Assembly (NCBI GenBank): GCA_964574335.1
Contig: CAZNNH010000005.1
Location: 29,637-93,636 of the forward strand
Direction of reading: 5' to 3'
DNA: 64,000 bases
Origin: CAZNNH01 sp964574335
Lineage (GTDB): Bacteria > Acidobacteriota > Vicinamibacteria > Fen-336
Shown: positions 42,475-51,142 of the stretch, piece by piece
Layout of the letters: each line of letters begins with the position of its first letter
How positions within the stretch are numbered: the stretch's first letter is position 1
Notes under the pieces: model-generated
The model's database searches: none
What the model was told of the DNA's origin: nothing
What the model saw: only the letters and a program-made list of their open reading frames with translations
Program-made: the position numbers and the translations under genes

Positions 42475-43857
42475 ATGAGCACCACGACCCCGCCCGGCAG
42501 CTTCGACGCGCTCGGCTTATCGGCAGCCACCCTGGAGCGTCTGGCGGCCAAGGGCTACTCGGCCCCCACCGAGTGCCAGCAGGAGACCATCCCGCGGGCG
42601 CTCGAGGGGCGTGACCTGGTGGTCCAGTCCCGGACCGGGACCGGCAAGACCGCCGCCTTCGCCCTGCCGATCGTCGAGCGGCTGCGCCCCGATCTGGCCG
42701 AGGTGCAGGCCCTGGTCCTCACGCCGACCCGGGAGCTGGCCGTCCAGGTGGCCCAGGAGCTGACCGAGATCGGGCAGGGGAAGGGGATCCGGGTCCTGTC
42801 CATCTACGGGGGCGACTCGATGGACCGGCAGCTCGAGGGGATCCGGGCCGGCGCCCAGGTGATCGTGGGGACGCCGGGTCGGGTGCTCGACCACCTGAGA
42901 CGCAAGACGCTGTGCTTCGACCAGGTGGGGACGCTGGTGCTCGACGAGGCCGACCGCATGCTGGACATGGGTTTCGCGGTGGAGATGGGCCAGATCATGG
43001 GCTACGTGCCCAGCGAGCGGCAGACGCTGCTGTTCTCGGCCACCGTCCCGCTGGGGATTCGGGGCCTGATCTACCACTATCTGAGCGAGCCCGAGTGGAT
43101 CCTGCTCTCGGAGGACCAGATCTACGTCAAGGAGGTGGAGCACGTCTACTGCCTCACCCCCAAGCTTCACAAGGAGACCACCCTCTACAATCTCCTCGAG
43201 TACGAGAACCCGGCCTCGTCCATGGTCTTCTGCAACACCCGCGAGGAGACCCGCCTGGTCTACACCTTCCTGGTGGGGAAGGGCCTGCCGGTGGCGATGC
43301 TCTCCTCGGACCTCCCGCAGAGGAAGCGGGAGCGGGTGATGGCCCGTTTCCGGTCCGGGGAGATCCGACACCTGGTCACCACGGACGTGGCCTCTCGCGG
43401 GATCGACATCGTGGACCTGTCGCACGTGTTCATCTTCTCCTCGCCGGACTCGCCCGAGCAGTACATCCACCGCGCCGGGCGCACCGGGCGGGTGGGCAAG
43501 ACCGGTCGCGCCATCAGCCTGGTGTCGGCCCACGACCTGCTCAGCTTCAACCGCCTGGTCAAGCGCTACCACGTGGACGTGGGGGAGCTGGCGGTCCCCT
43601 CGGACGCCGAGGTCCACGAGCGCAAGCTGGAGCGGATCCTCACCCGTCTGGCGGCAGAGGGGCAGGTGCTGCCCCTCGACGACTTCGCCGAGCTTCAGCC
43701 CATCGCCCGCGGGATCGCCGAGCACGAGCACCGCGATCGGATCCTGGCGCTGCTCCTGCGCCGGTACTTCGAGGCCCCGGTGGTCGAGGCCGACGAGGAG
43801 CCGGAGGAGCCTTCCCCGAGACCGCCGCGCCGTCCCTACCGCCGCCGGCGCCGCTGA
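42475..43857 (+). CDS. DEAD-box ATP-dependent RNA helicase
   Basis: The 460-residue protein has the full set of DEAD-box motifs: Q motif PTECQQETIP, motif I SRTGTGKTAA, Ia PTRELAVQ, GTPGRVLDHL, II DEAD (VLDEADRMLDMGF), III FSATVP, IV MVFCNT, V TTDVASRGIDI and VI HRAGRTGRVGK. It unwinds RNA duplexes in ribosome assembly or mRNA turnover. The C-terminus is about 80 residues, ending in an Arg/Pro-rich tail (RPPRRPYRRRRR) that likely binds RNA. The 190-nt gap after it contains no recognised gene. Confidence 0.95.
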   Translation: MSTTTPPGSFDALGLSAATLERLAAKGYSAPTECQQETIPRALEGRDLVVQSRTGTGKTAAFALPIVERLRPDLAEVQALVLTPTRELAVQVAQELTEIGQGKGIRVLSIYGGDSMDRQLEGIRAGAQVIVGTPGRVLDHLRRKTLCFDQVGTLVLDEADRMLDMGFAVEMGQIMGYVPSERQTLLFSATVPLGIRGLIYHYLSEPEWILLSEDQIYVKEVEHVYCLTPKLHKETTLYNLLEYENPASSMVFCNTREETRLVYTFLVGKGLPVAMLSSDLPQRKRERVMARFRSGEIRHLVTTDVASRGIDIVDLSHVFIFSSPDSPEQYIHRAGRTGRVGKTGRAISLVSAHDLLSFNRLVKRYHVDVGELAVPSDAEVHERKLERILTRLAAEGQVLPLDDFAELQPIARGIAEHEHRDRILALLLRRYFEAPVVEADEEPEEPSPRPPRRPYRRRRR

Positions 43858-44048
43858 TCCCTTTCGGCCTGAGGCTGGCGCGCCCGTACTACCAGCAGAC
43901 GGCGGTGGCGCCTCCCGGGCTCGCCCGGAGCGCGCGACTCGTTGACGAATGCCGATATCAGCCGCTGGTGACGGCCCGGGCGGCTGATCAGGCCGGAGCG
44001 CGCGGAGCGGCGGCCCGGCAGGCGCAGACGGCTGGTGCGGGCCGCTAG

Positions 44049-44309
44049 CTAGCCGATCTTCCCCTTGGAGATGGCGGCCTGGACGGTGTGGATCGTCTTC
44101 TCCATCAGGCCCCGAATCGCCTCGTCCTGCTCCGCTCGCCCCAGCTTCTGGGCCAGGACCTCGTCGTAGCGGATCTGCTTGTGCCACAGGATCGTGCCCT
44201 TGAGGTAGACGCGCACCTCGAAGCAGGCCGAGTCGATACCCAGGTCCTCGGCCTGGATGTGGTACTCCTTGCCGTCGTGGGGGTGGACCCGGTTGACACC
44301 GATGATCAC
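44049..44309 (-). CDS. Small conserved hypothetical protein
   Basis: The 86-residue protein (MIIGVNRVHPHDGKEYHIQAEDLGIDSACFEVRVYLKGTILW and on) is a mixed alpha/beta soluble protein with YLKGTILWHKQIRYDEVL and a helical end. No family is recognised. It lies 106 nt after the AAA ATPase on the same strand, and a weak TTGCGG/TAGAAT pair (18-nt spacing) in that gap may give it its own promoter. The final gene of the amidase-actin-AAA cluster, if it belongs to it. Confidence 0.65.
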   Translation of the reverse strand: MIIGVNRVHPHDGKEYHIQAEDLGIDSACFEVRVYLKGTILWHKQIRYDEVLAQKLGRAEQDEAIRGLMEKTIHTVQAAISKGKIG

Positions 44310-44415
44310 GCGGTCACCTCGATGGCTCCGCCCGCGCCGGGGGCCGATGAAGACTGGCTGATTCTAGCCATCCGGGGCCCCGGACCGCAAACCTGCCACT
44401 GCAGGGAGCCCGGGC

Positions 44416-45447
44416 TCAGGCCGGGGCCTGGGCCGAGATGACGCGGCGGAGCCAGCGCTCGAAGAACCAGTTGCCCAGGCGGTACTCGTCGCCGTCGACC
44501 ACCAGGTACCCCATCATCCGCAGACCGAAGAGGAGCGAGTCGACGACCTCGGGCGGCGAGAGGCCCTTCTTGAGCAGCGCCGCACGGGGACAGGCGCCCT
44601 GGCGGGCCAGCTCCTCCAGGATGGCCCGCTCCGGCTGGTCGAGGGTCTGGTAGTCGACCGAGAAGAAGTTGGCGATCATCTCGTCGTCGGCGACCTGGTC
44701 GAGGGTGCCAGCCAGGTCATGGCTCTCGAACAGCCGGCTGGCGATGAGCTGGGTGAGGAACGGGTGGTTGGCGCTCCGCTCCATGATGAGGGCGGTCTGC
44801 TCGGCCGAGAAGCCGCCCCGACCCAAGAGCGCCCGGGCCTCGTCTGGAGCCAGAGGGGTGAGGTACTCGGGTGGCGTGAACCCCTGAAGGAAGGGGGAGG
44901 TGGCGAAGTCCATCCGCTGGTCGATCCGGGAGAGGCGCTTGGTGGAGGTGAGGACCGAGCGCACCTCCGGCCCCTTCTGCAGCACGCGGCGCAGCTTCGG
45001 CAGCACCCCGGGGTCGGCGCGGGCGACGGTGAGCAGCTCCTCGGCCTCGTCGATCAGCAGCATCAGCCGCCAGCCGCTGCGCACCGTGCGCCGCAGCAGG
45101 CTGGTCAGCATGTCGCCGGCTCCCAGACCTTCGATGTCCTCGGTGGCCACGCCGGTGGCGCGCCGGAAGCGCTCGCTGTCCTCGACGCTGTCGAGCAGGC
45201 CGTCGGCCAGGCCGCGGGCGTCGCCGCTGCCCTGCAGGTCCCAGAAGAGGGGTACGAATGGGGATGCCGAGCTTCGCTCGATCCGGTACTCGAGCTGCTT
45301 GAGCAGGCTGGTCTTGCCCAGCCGACGGGCGCCCACCACCCAGAGGGAGTTGCGCTCGCCTTCGAGTATCTCGGCCAGGATCCGGCCGCGGCCGAAGAAG
45401 TCGCTGGCTCTGACCCAGCTGCCGGCGATGAAAGGGTTTCTGGTCAT
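44416..45447 (-). CDS. AAA/STAND-like ATPase paired with the TPR-AAA protein
   Basis: The 343-residue cytoplasmic protein has NPFIAGSWVRASDFFGRGRILAEIL, Walker A VVGARRLGKTSLL (near residue 38-50), Walker B MLLIDEAEELL and a C-terminal winged-helix-like part (ILEELARQGACPRAALLKKGLSP, DEYRLGNWFFERWL). The NPF...FGR...RRxGKTSLL pattern is shared with the ATPase domain of the upstream gene, so the two are paralogous ATPase modules. Similar ATPases work as STAND-type switches. It begins 25 nt after the TPR-AAA gene. Function unknown, but context suggests a soluble partner of the membrane ATPase. Confidence 0.75.
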   Translation of the reverse strand: MTRNPFIAGSWVRASDFFGRGRILAEILEGERNSLWVVGARRLGKTSLLKQLEYRIERSSASPFVPLFWDLQGSGDARGLADGLLDSVEDSERFRRATGVATEDIEGLGAGDMLTSLLRRTVRSGWRLMLLIDEAEELLTVARADPGVLPKLRRVLQKGPEVRSVLTSTKRLSRIDQRMDFATSPFLQGFTPPEYLTPLAPDEARALLGRGGFSAEQTALIMERSANHPFLTQLIASRLFESHDLAGTLDQVADDEMIANFFSVDYQTLDQPERAILEELARQGACPRAALLKKGLSPPEVVDSLLFGLRMMGYLVVDGDEYRLGNWFFERWLRRVISAQAPA

Positions 45448-45472
45448 GGCTCCTGGGGCGGTTGGCCGAGCC

Positions 45473-47950
45473 TCAGGCCGCCGGGGATGGCCCCTGGGCG
45501 GGCTCGGAGACGGGGGGCGGGTCGACTTCCTGGGGGATGCTCTCGCTGACGGCCTCGACGTCCGCCCGGGTGACGCGGGTCCGCCGCTGCTCGAGCATCC
45601 GGTTGACGGCGTGGACGCAGAGCTTCTGGATGATGTAGGGACGGAGCTGGCTGTGCCGGACGATGGCCTCGACGGCGTCGTTGTCGAACCGAAAGACGCC
45701 GCTTACGGGGGTCCGGATCAGCGCCTCGGCCTCCTCTCGGGTGAAGGGGCAGAGCTCGATCTCGTCGAAGAAGTTGTACCAGGGGCTGCCCTCGCTGTTC
45801 CAGGTGCGTCGGATGCCGACCCCGCTCATGATCGCCACCAGCTGCTCGGAGAAGGTCTTCATGAAGATGCTGCGCAGTCGCTGGTTGACGCGCTCCGAGT
45901 ACTCGTTGAGGGCGTCGACCTCGTCGATCAAGAGGACCAGCCTCACCCGCTTGGAGGTCCTGTGCTTCAGCTCGGCGATCACTCGCTGAAGGTCGTGGCT
46001 GAAGTCGCGTCCGTCGTAGCCGGAGGTGTCGGCCCGGAACCGCATCGAGAGCAGGGTCTTCTCCGACAGGGCGAGGTCCTCCACCACGTCGCTCATCAGC
46101 GTGTGGAAGAAGGTGTCCTCGGCGACGCCTTGCAGGTCGGTGAGGACGGGGAAGAAGCGGTAGTCGGCGTGGTCGTCCCGCTGCAGGCCCTTGCGCAGGT
46201 GGCAGAGCAGGGTGGTCTTTCCGATCCGTCGCTCGCCCGTGATCATCAAGCTGTTGCGGTGAAGCACGTTCAGGATCCGGTCGAGGAGCTTCTCGCGCCC
46301 GAAGAACATGTCGTCGGCCAGGACCGGCGCCCCGGCGATGTAGGGGTTGAAGCGGCGGCGCACCGCCCGGCGGCGCCGGAGCTGCTGGCCCAGCACGACG
46401 ACGCCGAGCAGCCCCACGGCGCTCAGGAAGGCGGAGGGGAGGAAGAGCCGGGACTCGTAGAAGCGCAGCCGCCGGGTGATCAGGAACTCGCTGTGCCGCG
46501 AAAGCCCCATGCTGTCGGTGGCGGTGACGGTGATCCGGTTGAGGCCGGGCTCGAGGGGGAACTCCTTCTCGATGCGGAGGGTGCGCAGCGAGTCCTCGGA
46601 CTCGACGTGGTCCGGCGGCCGTAGCTCCCCCGCGGGTCGACCTCCGAGGGAGAACACGACATTGTCCACGGCCCGGTCGTCGCTGGCCCAGCCGACCACC
46701 GCGAGGCAGGGGCCCTCGACCTCGACCTCGGGCTGCCGGGGCGCGAAGATCATGAGGGCCGGCGGTCGGTTGGGGATCCAGCGGGCCAGGACCGTCTCGC
46801 CGGTCATCCTCTCGGCGTAGCTGAGGCGGTCCTGCAGACCCGGGTGAGTGGGGTCGAGCTCGATCGCCCTCTCCAACTGGACCTGGGCCTCGGCGAAAGC
46901 GCGCGTCGCGATCAGCCGCTCGGCCTCCCGCAGCAGCCCGGCGACCTTGACCCGCAGAGCGGTCTGCTCACGCATCCTTTCCAGGGTGCCCTGGACCTTC
47001 TCGAGGAGCTCGGCGGCCTCGCGGTTGGAGGGGTCGGCGGCCACTACCTCGGTGAGGGGCTCCCGTGCCGCCTGGAGCTGGCCCAGCTCGACCAACCGCT
47101 TCGCCTCGCGGAAGCGCGCCTCGCGCGCCTCACGGGTCTGGGTAGCCAGGATCCGCTCCTGCGCCAGCTTGCGGGCCTGCTCGGCCTCGGGGTGGCCGGG
47201 CTCGATGGCGAGGGCCTCGTCGAGCTTGACGATCGCCTCGGCGTTGCGGTTGTCGCGGAGCGCCTCACGGGCCGCGGAGAGGGCTGCTTCGAGGCGCTCC
47301 CTCCGGTCCCGCTCCCGCTCGCGGGCAGCCATCTCGGCGTGAATGCTCTCGCGGAGGTCGACGATCCGCCTCTGGGTCTCGGGATCCAGGCCCTCGGCGG
47401 CCTTGAATGCCTCGGCCAGGCGGGCCAGGGCTTCGGTCAGCTTCTCGGCCTTTCGGAGCTCCGCCGCCTCGCGCTCGAGGCGCCGGACCTCGGCACGTAG
47501 CTGCCGGGCGACGCGCTGTCGCTCCAGGGTCTCGGCCTCCTGGCGCAGAGCGTCGAGCTGCTTCTCGAGGGTCGGGTCGCGTCCCGCCGCACCCTGGCGC
47601 TCCTCCAGGTCCAGCATCCGGAGGGCTTGGTTGTACTCCCCTTTGCGCAGGTGACAGATCGCGAGCTGGAGGTAGGGGAGGTAGTGGATGAACTGTAGCC
47701 CGTAGGTCTGCTCGTTGAGCGCCGACCGGGGCTTGAGGCGGATCGCGGCGTTGAGGGCGGCGATCGCCTCGTCGTAGCGTTTCTCGGGGATCAGCCGGTC
47801 ACGGGCGTCGAGGTAGTGGTCGTGCCATTCCTTGACCGCGAAGGCGGGGGCTGCCCACGACCACAAGAGCAGGGCGGCTGCGACGACCACCACCCGCCTG
47901 TCTCGGAAAAGCAAGGCACGCCGGGCGCGCCGCTCGCTGGCGACCTGCAC
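45473..47950 (-). CDS. Transmembrane protein with periplasmic TPR and cytoplasmic AAA ATPase
   Basis: The 825-residue protein has an N-terminal signal/anchor (VVVVAAALLLWSWAAPAFA), a long helical TPR/coiled-coil region (about 40-390; YDEAIAALNAAIRLKP, EAIVKLDEALAIEPGHPEAE, EAQVQLERAIELDPTHPGLQ), a beta-rich Ig-like domain (about 393-490; LNRITVTATDSMG), a transmembrane helix (about 500-520) and a C-terminal AAA ATPase (FNPYIAGAPVLADDMFFGREKL, Walker A GERRIGKTTLL about 570, Walker B VLLIDEVDAL about 675). The layout suggests signal transfer from envelope to cytosol. I know no characterised protein of this layout. It lies between an actin-like protein and a second AAA ATPase. Confidence 0.78.
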   Translation of the reverse strand: MQVASERRARRALLFRDRRVVVVAAALLLWSWAAPAFAVKEWHDHYLDARDRLIPEKRYDEAIAALNAAIRLKPRSALNEQTYGLQFIHYLPYLQLAICHLRKGEYNQALRMLDLEERQGAAGRDPTLEKQLDALRQEAETLERQRVARQLRAEVRRLEREAAELRKAEKLTEALARLAEAFKAAEGLDPETQRRIVDLRESIHAEMAARERERDRRERLEAALSAAREALRDNRNAEAIVKLDEALAIEPGHPEAEQARKLAQERILATQTREAREARFREAKRLVELGQLQAAREPLTEVVAADPSNREAAELLEKVQGTLERMREQTALRVKVAGLLREAERLIATRAFAEAQVQLERAIELDPTHPGLQDRLSYAERMTGETVLARWIPNRPPALMIFAPRQPEVEVEGPCLAVVGWASDDRAVDNVVFSLGGRPAGELRPPDHVESEDSLRTLRIEKEFPLEPGLNRITVTATDSMGLSRHSEFLITRRLRFYESRLFLPSAFLSAVGLLGVVVLGQQLRRRRAVRRRFNPYIAGAPVLADDMFFGREKLLDRILNVLHRNSLMITGERRIGKTTLLCHLRKGLQRDDHADYRFFPVLTDLQGVAEDTFFHTLMSDVVEDLALSEKTLLSMRFRADTSGYDGRDFSHDLQRVIAELKHRTSKRVRLVLLIDEVDALNEYSERVNQRLRSIFMKTFSEQLVAIMSGVGIRRTWNSEGSPWYNFFDEIELCPFTREEAEALIRTPVSGVFRFDNDAVEAIVRHSQLRPYIIQKLCVHAVNRMLEQRRTRVTRADVEAVSESIPQEVDPPPVSEPAQGPSPAA

Positions 47951-48003
47951 CGTGTGAGTGTATCAGCAAACCGGCGACCGCCCACCCGTGGCCGGGGCTG
48001 CTC

Positions 48004-49065
48004 TCACTTCTCGAACATGGCCGCGATCAAGGCGCCGCGTGCGGTGGCGGTGAGCGGGTCCGACGCCATCCGCACCTCCGAGATGGCGATGGGAAGCGCC
48101 TGCTCCCGGAGCGACTTCTCGAACAGCTCCCGGAAGCCCTTGGGCTTGGCGGCGCCTCCCGAAAGCACGATCGGGATGGCACGATCCGACTTGGGCAGGC
48201 TCTCGGCCTTCGAGATCGACGTGCGCAGCGACTGGACCAGGGTCTCGACCAGGTCCTGGTAGTAGATGTGGAGCGCCTTCTCGAACTTGTCCTTGGGGGC
48301 GCGGCTGAGGTCGAGGGACTCCTCCTTGATGACCTTGACCCGGGTGGCGTGCTCGTTGACCACGGCGCCCACGGAGCGGTCGATGGAGTCGCCGCCCTTG
48401 GCGATCCCGTACAGGATCGAAGGGATCGACAGGAAAGCTAGCGCCACGTTGCACATGCCGCCGCCGCACGAGATCCCGATGCCGGTGAAGTTCTGGTCCT
48501 CGAGCTCGGAGAAGATCACCGCCAGCCCCTCGTTGATGGCCACGGCGCGGTAGCCCAGCGACTCGAAGTGGCTGCGCAGCATCCCCTCGTGGTAGGTGAG
48601 CTGGGCCTCACGCTCGCCGGTGCCTGCGGGCACCGAGAAGGCCAGAATCTCGGCGGCGCTCCGTGCCCTCGGCAGCATCATTCGGAGGATCGCCTCCAGC
48701 ACCGGCATCGCCAGCTTCTCCTTGGCGTTCAGCATGCCGTCGGCCATCGGCCGCCGGTACTCGGCATTGAACATGTTGGCGAAGCGCTCAGTGGCGGTGC
48801 CGAAGATGACCAGGTCCCCTCCCTCGCGATAGTAGGAGATGTCGTTCTGGCCGAGGGTGTTCTCGGTGAACCGCGAGTAGGGGACGGGGATGAAGGCGTT
48901 GAGCTGTGACGCCGACTCGATCCCCCGCTCCTTGCGCCGGGCCGCCACAACCTTGCTGGTCCCGACGTCGAGCCCGAGGGGGGTGGCACCGGCGGGGCGG
49001 GAGTCGATCTGGTCGATGCGGTCGATGGCGTCGTCGGCGACCTTCCAGAGGTGGTCCGTGCTCAT
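48004..49065 (-). CDS. Actin/Hsp70-fold ATPase (MreB/ParM-like)
   Basis: The 353-residue protein shows the five actin-fold motifs in order: phosphate-1 PLGLDVGTSKVVAAR (about 28), connect-1 region, phosphate-2 GIGISCGGGMCNVALAF (about 195), connect-2 KGGDSIDRSV, and adenosine motif IPIVLSGGAAKPKGF (about 300). It is neither MreB nor FtsA or ParM by motif detail and lacks an evident membrane helix. It may polymerise or serve as a switch ATPase. It starts 21 nt after the amidase gene and 53 nt before the TPR-AAA gene, so probably one operon. Confidence 0.8.
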   Translation of the reverse strand: MSTDHLWKVADDAIDRIDQIDSRPAGATPLGLDVGTSKVVAARRKERGIESASQLNAFIPVPYSRFTENTLGQNDISYYREGGDLVIFGTATERFANMFNAEYRRPMADGMLNAKEKLAMPVLEAILRMMLPRARSAAEILAFSVPAGTGEREAQLTYHEGMLRSHFESLGYRAVAINEGLAVIFSELEDQNFTGIGISCGGGMCNVALAFLSIPSILYGIAKGGDSIDRSVGAVVNEHATRVKVIKEESLDLSRAPKDKFEKALHIYYQDLVETLVQSLRTSISKAESLPKSDRAIPIVLSGGAAKPKGFRELFEKSLREQALPIAISEVRMASDPLTATARGALIAAMFEK

Positions 49066-49086
49066 GCTCTTACCCTCCGATTCCTT

Positions 49087-50604
49087 TCATCCGGGCCCGA
49101 TGCCGTGCTGGGGTCGGCGTGCGGGCGTATTATGGCCGAACTCCGCGGCCGGCGTCCGGCCGCCCGTGGAGGTGCCATCCGGCGGGCCGCTCGAGGTGCT
49201 GCGGGTCGTTGCTGGGATGGGGGCGGGCCTGGGGCGGGAGGCGGCGGACCGACCGTCCTCTTCCTGGGCGGCGAGCCAGGCGTCGAAGGTCGCCTGACGC
49301 TCCCGGCGCAGGTCCTCCACGCTTCGGCCCTCGGCGCGAGCCTCCTGCTCCAGGGCCCGCTCTGCGGCCCGGACGCCCGCCCACGGCTCGCCGAACGACT
49401 CGAGGAAGTGCTCGTCGTACCCGAAGCCGAACAGGGCCACGCTCGGCGTCGCTACCTGGTAGTGGTTGGGCAGGCCGAAGTCCTCGAACGGGAAGCCGCG
49501 GGCCCAGTCGAGGTGGTGCCCGATCAGGTGCTTGCGCGGGTTGACGCTGGTCAGGCCGTGGGCCACGCACATCTCGGGCTCGATCGCGTATCGGTGCCGC
49601 AGGTAGTCGGTGAGGTTGCGCCCGGCCGCGAACTGGGCCTGGGTGATGGGGAGCGCGTGTCCCCCCTCCCAGCGAGTCTCGAACGAGATCCCCAGGAAGG
49701 CGTGGTTCAGGTTCAGGTAGACCCGGTCCCCGACCGCCCAGATCGAGTGGCCGGCGTGGTTCGCCTTGCTCCCCTCGTCGACCACCCGGAACACCTGGCC
49801 GAAGCGGTCGATCAGGTAGTGATAGACGTTGTTCCGCTGCAGGTACCTGAGCAGGCGCTGGCTGCTGTCGACCAGGTTCTCGTTGAAGGTGGCATCGAGC
49901 GGCCAGATGTCGCTCTCGGAGGTGTGGAAGAGGATCCCGACCGGCTCTCCGAGCACCTCGTTCCCCATCCCCTTGCCGACCGTGAAGACCCGGAAGCGCC
50001 GGGGCTCGCCGACCACCGCGTAGCCGGTCTCGATCCGGAGGCCGTTGCTGTAGAGCTCCCAACCGTCTCCGCGCTCCACGCACCAGATCCCCTTCGGCGT
50101 CACCCCCTTGGGAACGAACGTCTCGGCCCCGTCGGGCCGGGACGAGAGCGGCGGCTCGGCCGTCAGCGGAGCAGACGAGGGCGCCGACCCCGTCTGGTCA
50201 GTCTCTCCCAGGAGCGCGTGCGCGCCGCCGGAGATGCCGAGGGCCAGGGTCAGCACCGCCAGCGCGGCCACCGCGCGGCTGGCCAGGATCCACCGCCGCG
50301 AGTCACGGTTGCCCAGTATCGGGCGGGCCAGCGGGTCCGAGCCGAGCAGACGCCGTAGCCCTTCCACGCTGACCGCGCGATGCAGCCAGTGGCTCAGCGG
50401 CGTGGTGGGGACGGCGGTTAGACTGGCGTCGATGCCGTGGTCGCGGAGCAGCGAGCGGCGGAGGTAGCGCAGCTTGACCGCGGCGTCGCAGATCTCCCGC
50501 CCGCGCTTGTCGACGGCACGCACGGAACCGACACCCCCTCCCTTGGGGAGGCGCTGGCTCGTTCTCGAAGCAATCCCTCCGCCCGCCCGGGCTGCCGGAG
50601 GCAT
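49087..50604 (-). CDS. N-acetylmuramoyl-L-alanine amidase-like (Amidase_2) protein with membrane anchor
   Basis: The 505-residue protein has a transmembrane helix (about residues 105-125; AVAALAVLTLALGISGGAHALL) and a periplasmic Amidase_2/PGRP-type domain: GILFHTSESD (zinc His), QVFRVVDEGSKANHAGHS (zinc His), LNHAFLGISFE, and HGLTSVNPRKHLIGHHLDWARG (catalytic/zinc His). It would cleave the amide between muramic acid and the stem peptide. The C-terminal 100 residues are low-complexity. Start uncertain: ATG 50604 or GTG 50523, the latter with GGGAGGGGG upstream and a more conserved-looking N-terminus (RAVDKRGREICDAA). First gene of the probable actin/AAA operon. Confidence 0.82.
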   Translation of the reverse strand: MPPAARAGGGIASRTSQRLPKGGGVGSVRAVDKRGREICDAAVKLRYLRRSLLRDHGIDASLTAVPTTPLSHWLHRAVSVEGLRRLLGSDPLARPILGNRDSRRWILASRAVAALAVLTLALGISGGAHALLGETDQTGSAPSSAPLTAEPPLSSRPDGAETFVPKGVTPKGIWCVERGDGWELYSNGLRIETGYAVVGEPRRFRVFTVGKGMGNEVLGEPVGILFHTSESDIWPLDATFNENLVDSSQRLLRYLQRNNVYHYLIDRFGQVFRVVDEGSKANHAGHSIWAVGDRVYLNLNHAFLGISFETRWEGGHALPITQAQFAAGRNLTDYLRHRYAIEPEMCVAHGLTSVNPRKHLIGHHLDWARGFPFEDFGLPNHYQVATPSVALFGFGYDEHFLESFGEPWAGVRAAERALEQEARAEGRSVEDLRRERQATFDAWLAAQEEDGRSAASRPRPAPIPATTRSTSSGPPDGTSTGGRTPAAEFGHNTPARRPQHGIGPG

Positions 50605-50642
50605 CGTGGTTCAAACCTCCCAAAAGACTCCAGGCAAAAGGG

Positions 50643-50671
50643 ATTATAGGACTCGCTCCGGCCCAAGTCGA
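50643..50671 (-). promoter_or_regulatory. Promoter of the amidase-actin-AAA operon
   Basis: TCGACT (50666-50671), 17-nt spacer, perfect TATAAT (50643-50648), 38 nt upstream of ATG 50604 on the minus strand. Perfect -10 boxes are rare in this GC-rich window. Confidence 0.7.
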
Positions 50672-50730
50672 GAGCTCCCGGGCGCCGACGGCGCTGGCAT
50701 CGGGAGGCTGGCCGCCCCGGTCGAGGGGCC

Positions 50731-50759
50731 TTGGGTCGGGGCCGTGGTACCGCTAGAAT
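50731..50759 (+). promoter_or_regulatory. Promoter of the PilZ-GNAT-TPR operon
   Basis: TTGGGT (50731-50736), 17-nt spacer, TAGAAT (50754-50759), 20 nt before ATG 50780 with GGGGAGG in between. It is divergent from the amidase promoter. Confidence 0.6.
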
Positions 50760-50779
50760 GTCGGGGAGGTCGTGCGGCC

Positions 50780-51142
50780 ATGACGAGACCGAGCGATGAC
50801 GTCCGCCGGAACCCGCGCCAGGCCACCCAGATCGAAGGCTCCCTCGCCGGACGCACCACCGAGCGCGTCTCCGTGATCGACCTGAGCCCGACCGGCTGCC
50901 TGGTGCGCTGCACCGCTCACCACGAGCCGGGCAGCATCCTGGACCTCCAGATGACCCTGGCGGGAGCCCCCTTCGACGCCAAGGTGCAGGTGGCCCAGAG
51001 CTCGCTCGACGGCGCGTGGCCCGAGGGCGAGACGCGATACCTGGCGGGGCTCGCGTTCCTCGCGCTCCGGGCGCGTGACGAGGCTCGACTCCTGCGGTTC
51101 CTCGAGACCCTGCGGCGCCGGGAATGCGCACCAAGTCGCTGA
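50780..51142 (+). CDS. PilZ-domain protein
   Basis: The 120-residue protein carries the two PilZ cyclic-di-GMP motifs: RRNPR (RxxxR) near residue 9 and DLSPTG (DxSxxG) near 38, then CLVRC, LAGAPFDAKVQVAQSS and LAGLAFLAL. A single-domain PilZ acts by binding c-di-GMP and a partner. It is divergent from the amidase/actin operon and overlaps the GNAT gene by 19 nt, so is translated with it. Confidence 0.82.
   Translation: MTRPSDDVRRNPRQATQIEGSLAGRTTERVSVIDLSPTGCLVRCTAHHEPGSILDLQMTLAGAPFDAKVQVAQSSLDGAWPEGETRYLAGLAFLALRARDEARLLRFLETLRRRECAPSR

Noticed and set aside
50590..50625. tRNA-like T-arm (GGTTCAAACC)
   Set aside because: The flanking sequence does not give acceptor, D or anticodon stems; it is the leader of the amidase gene.
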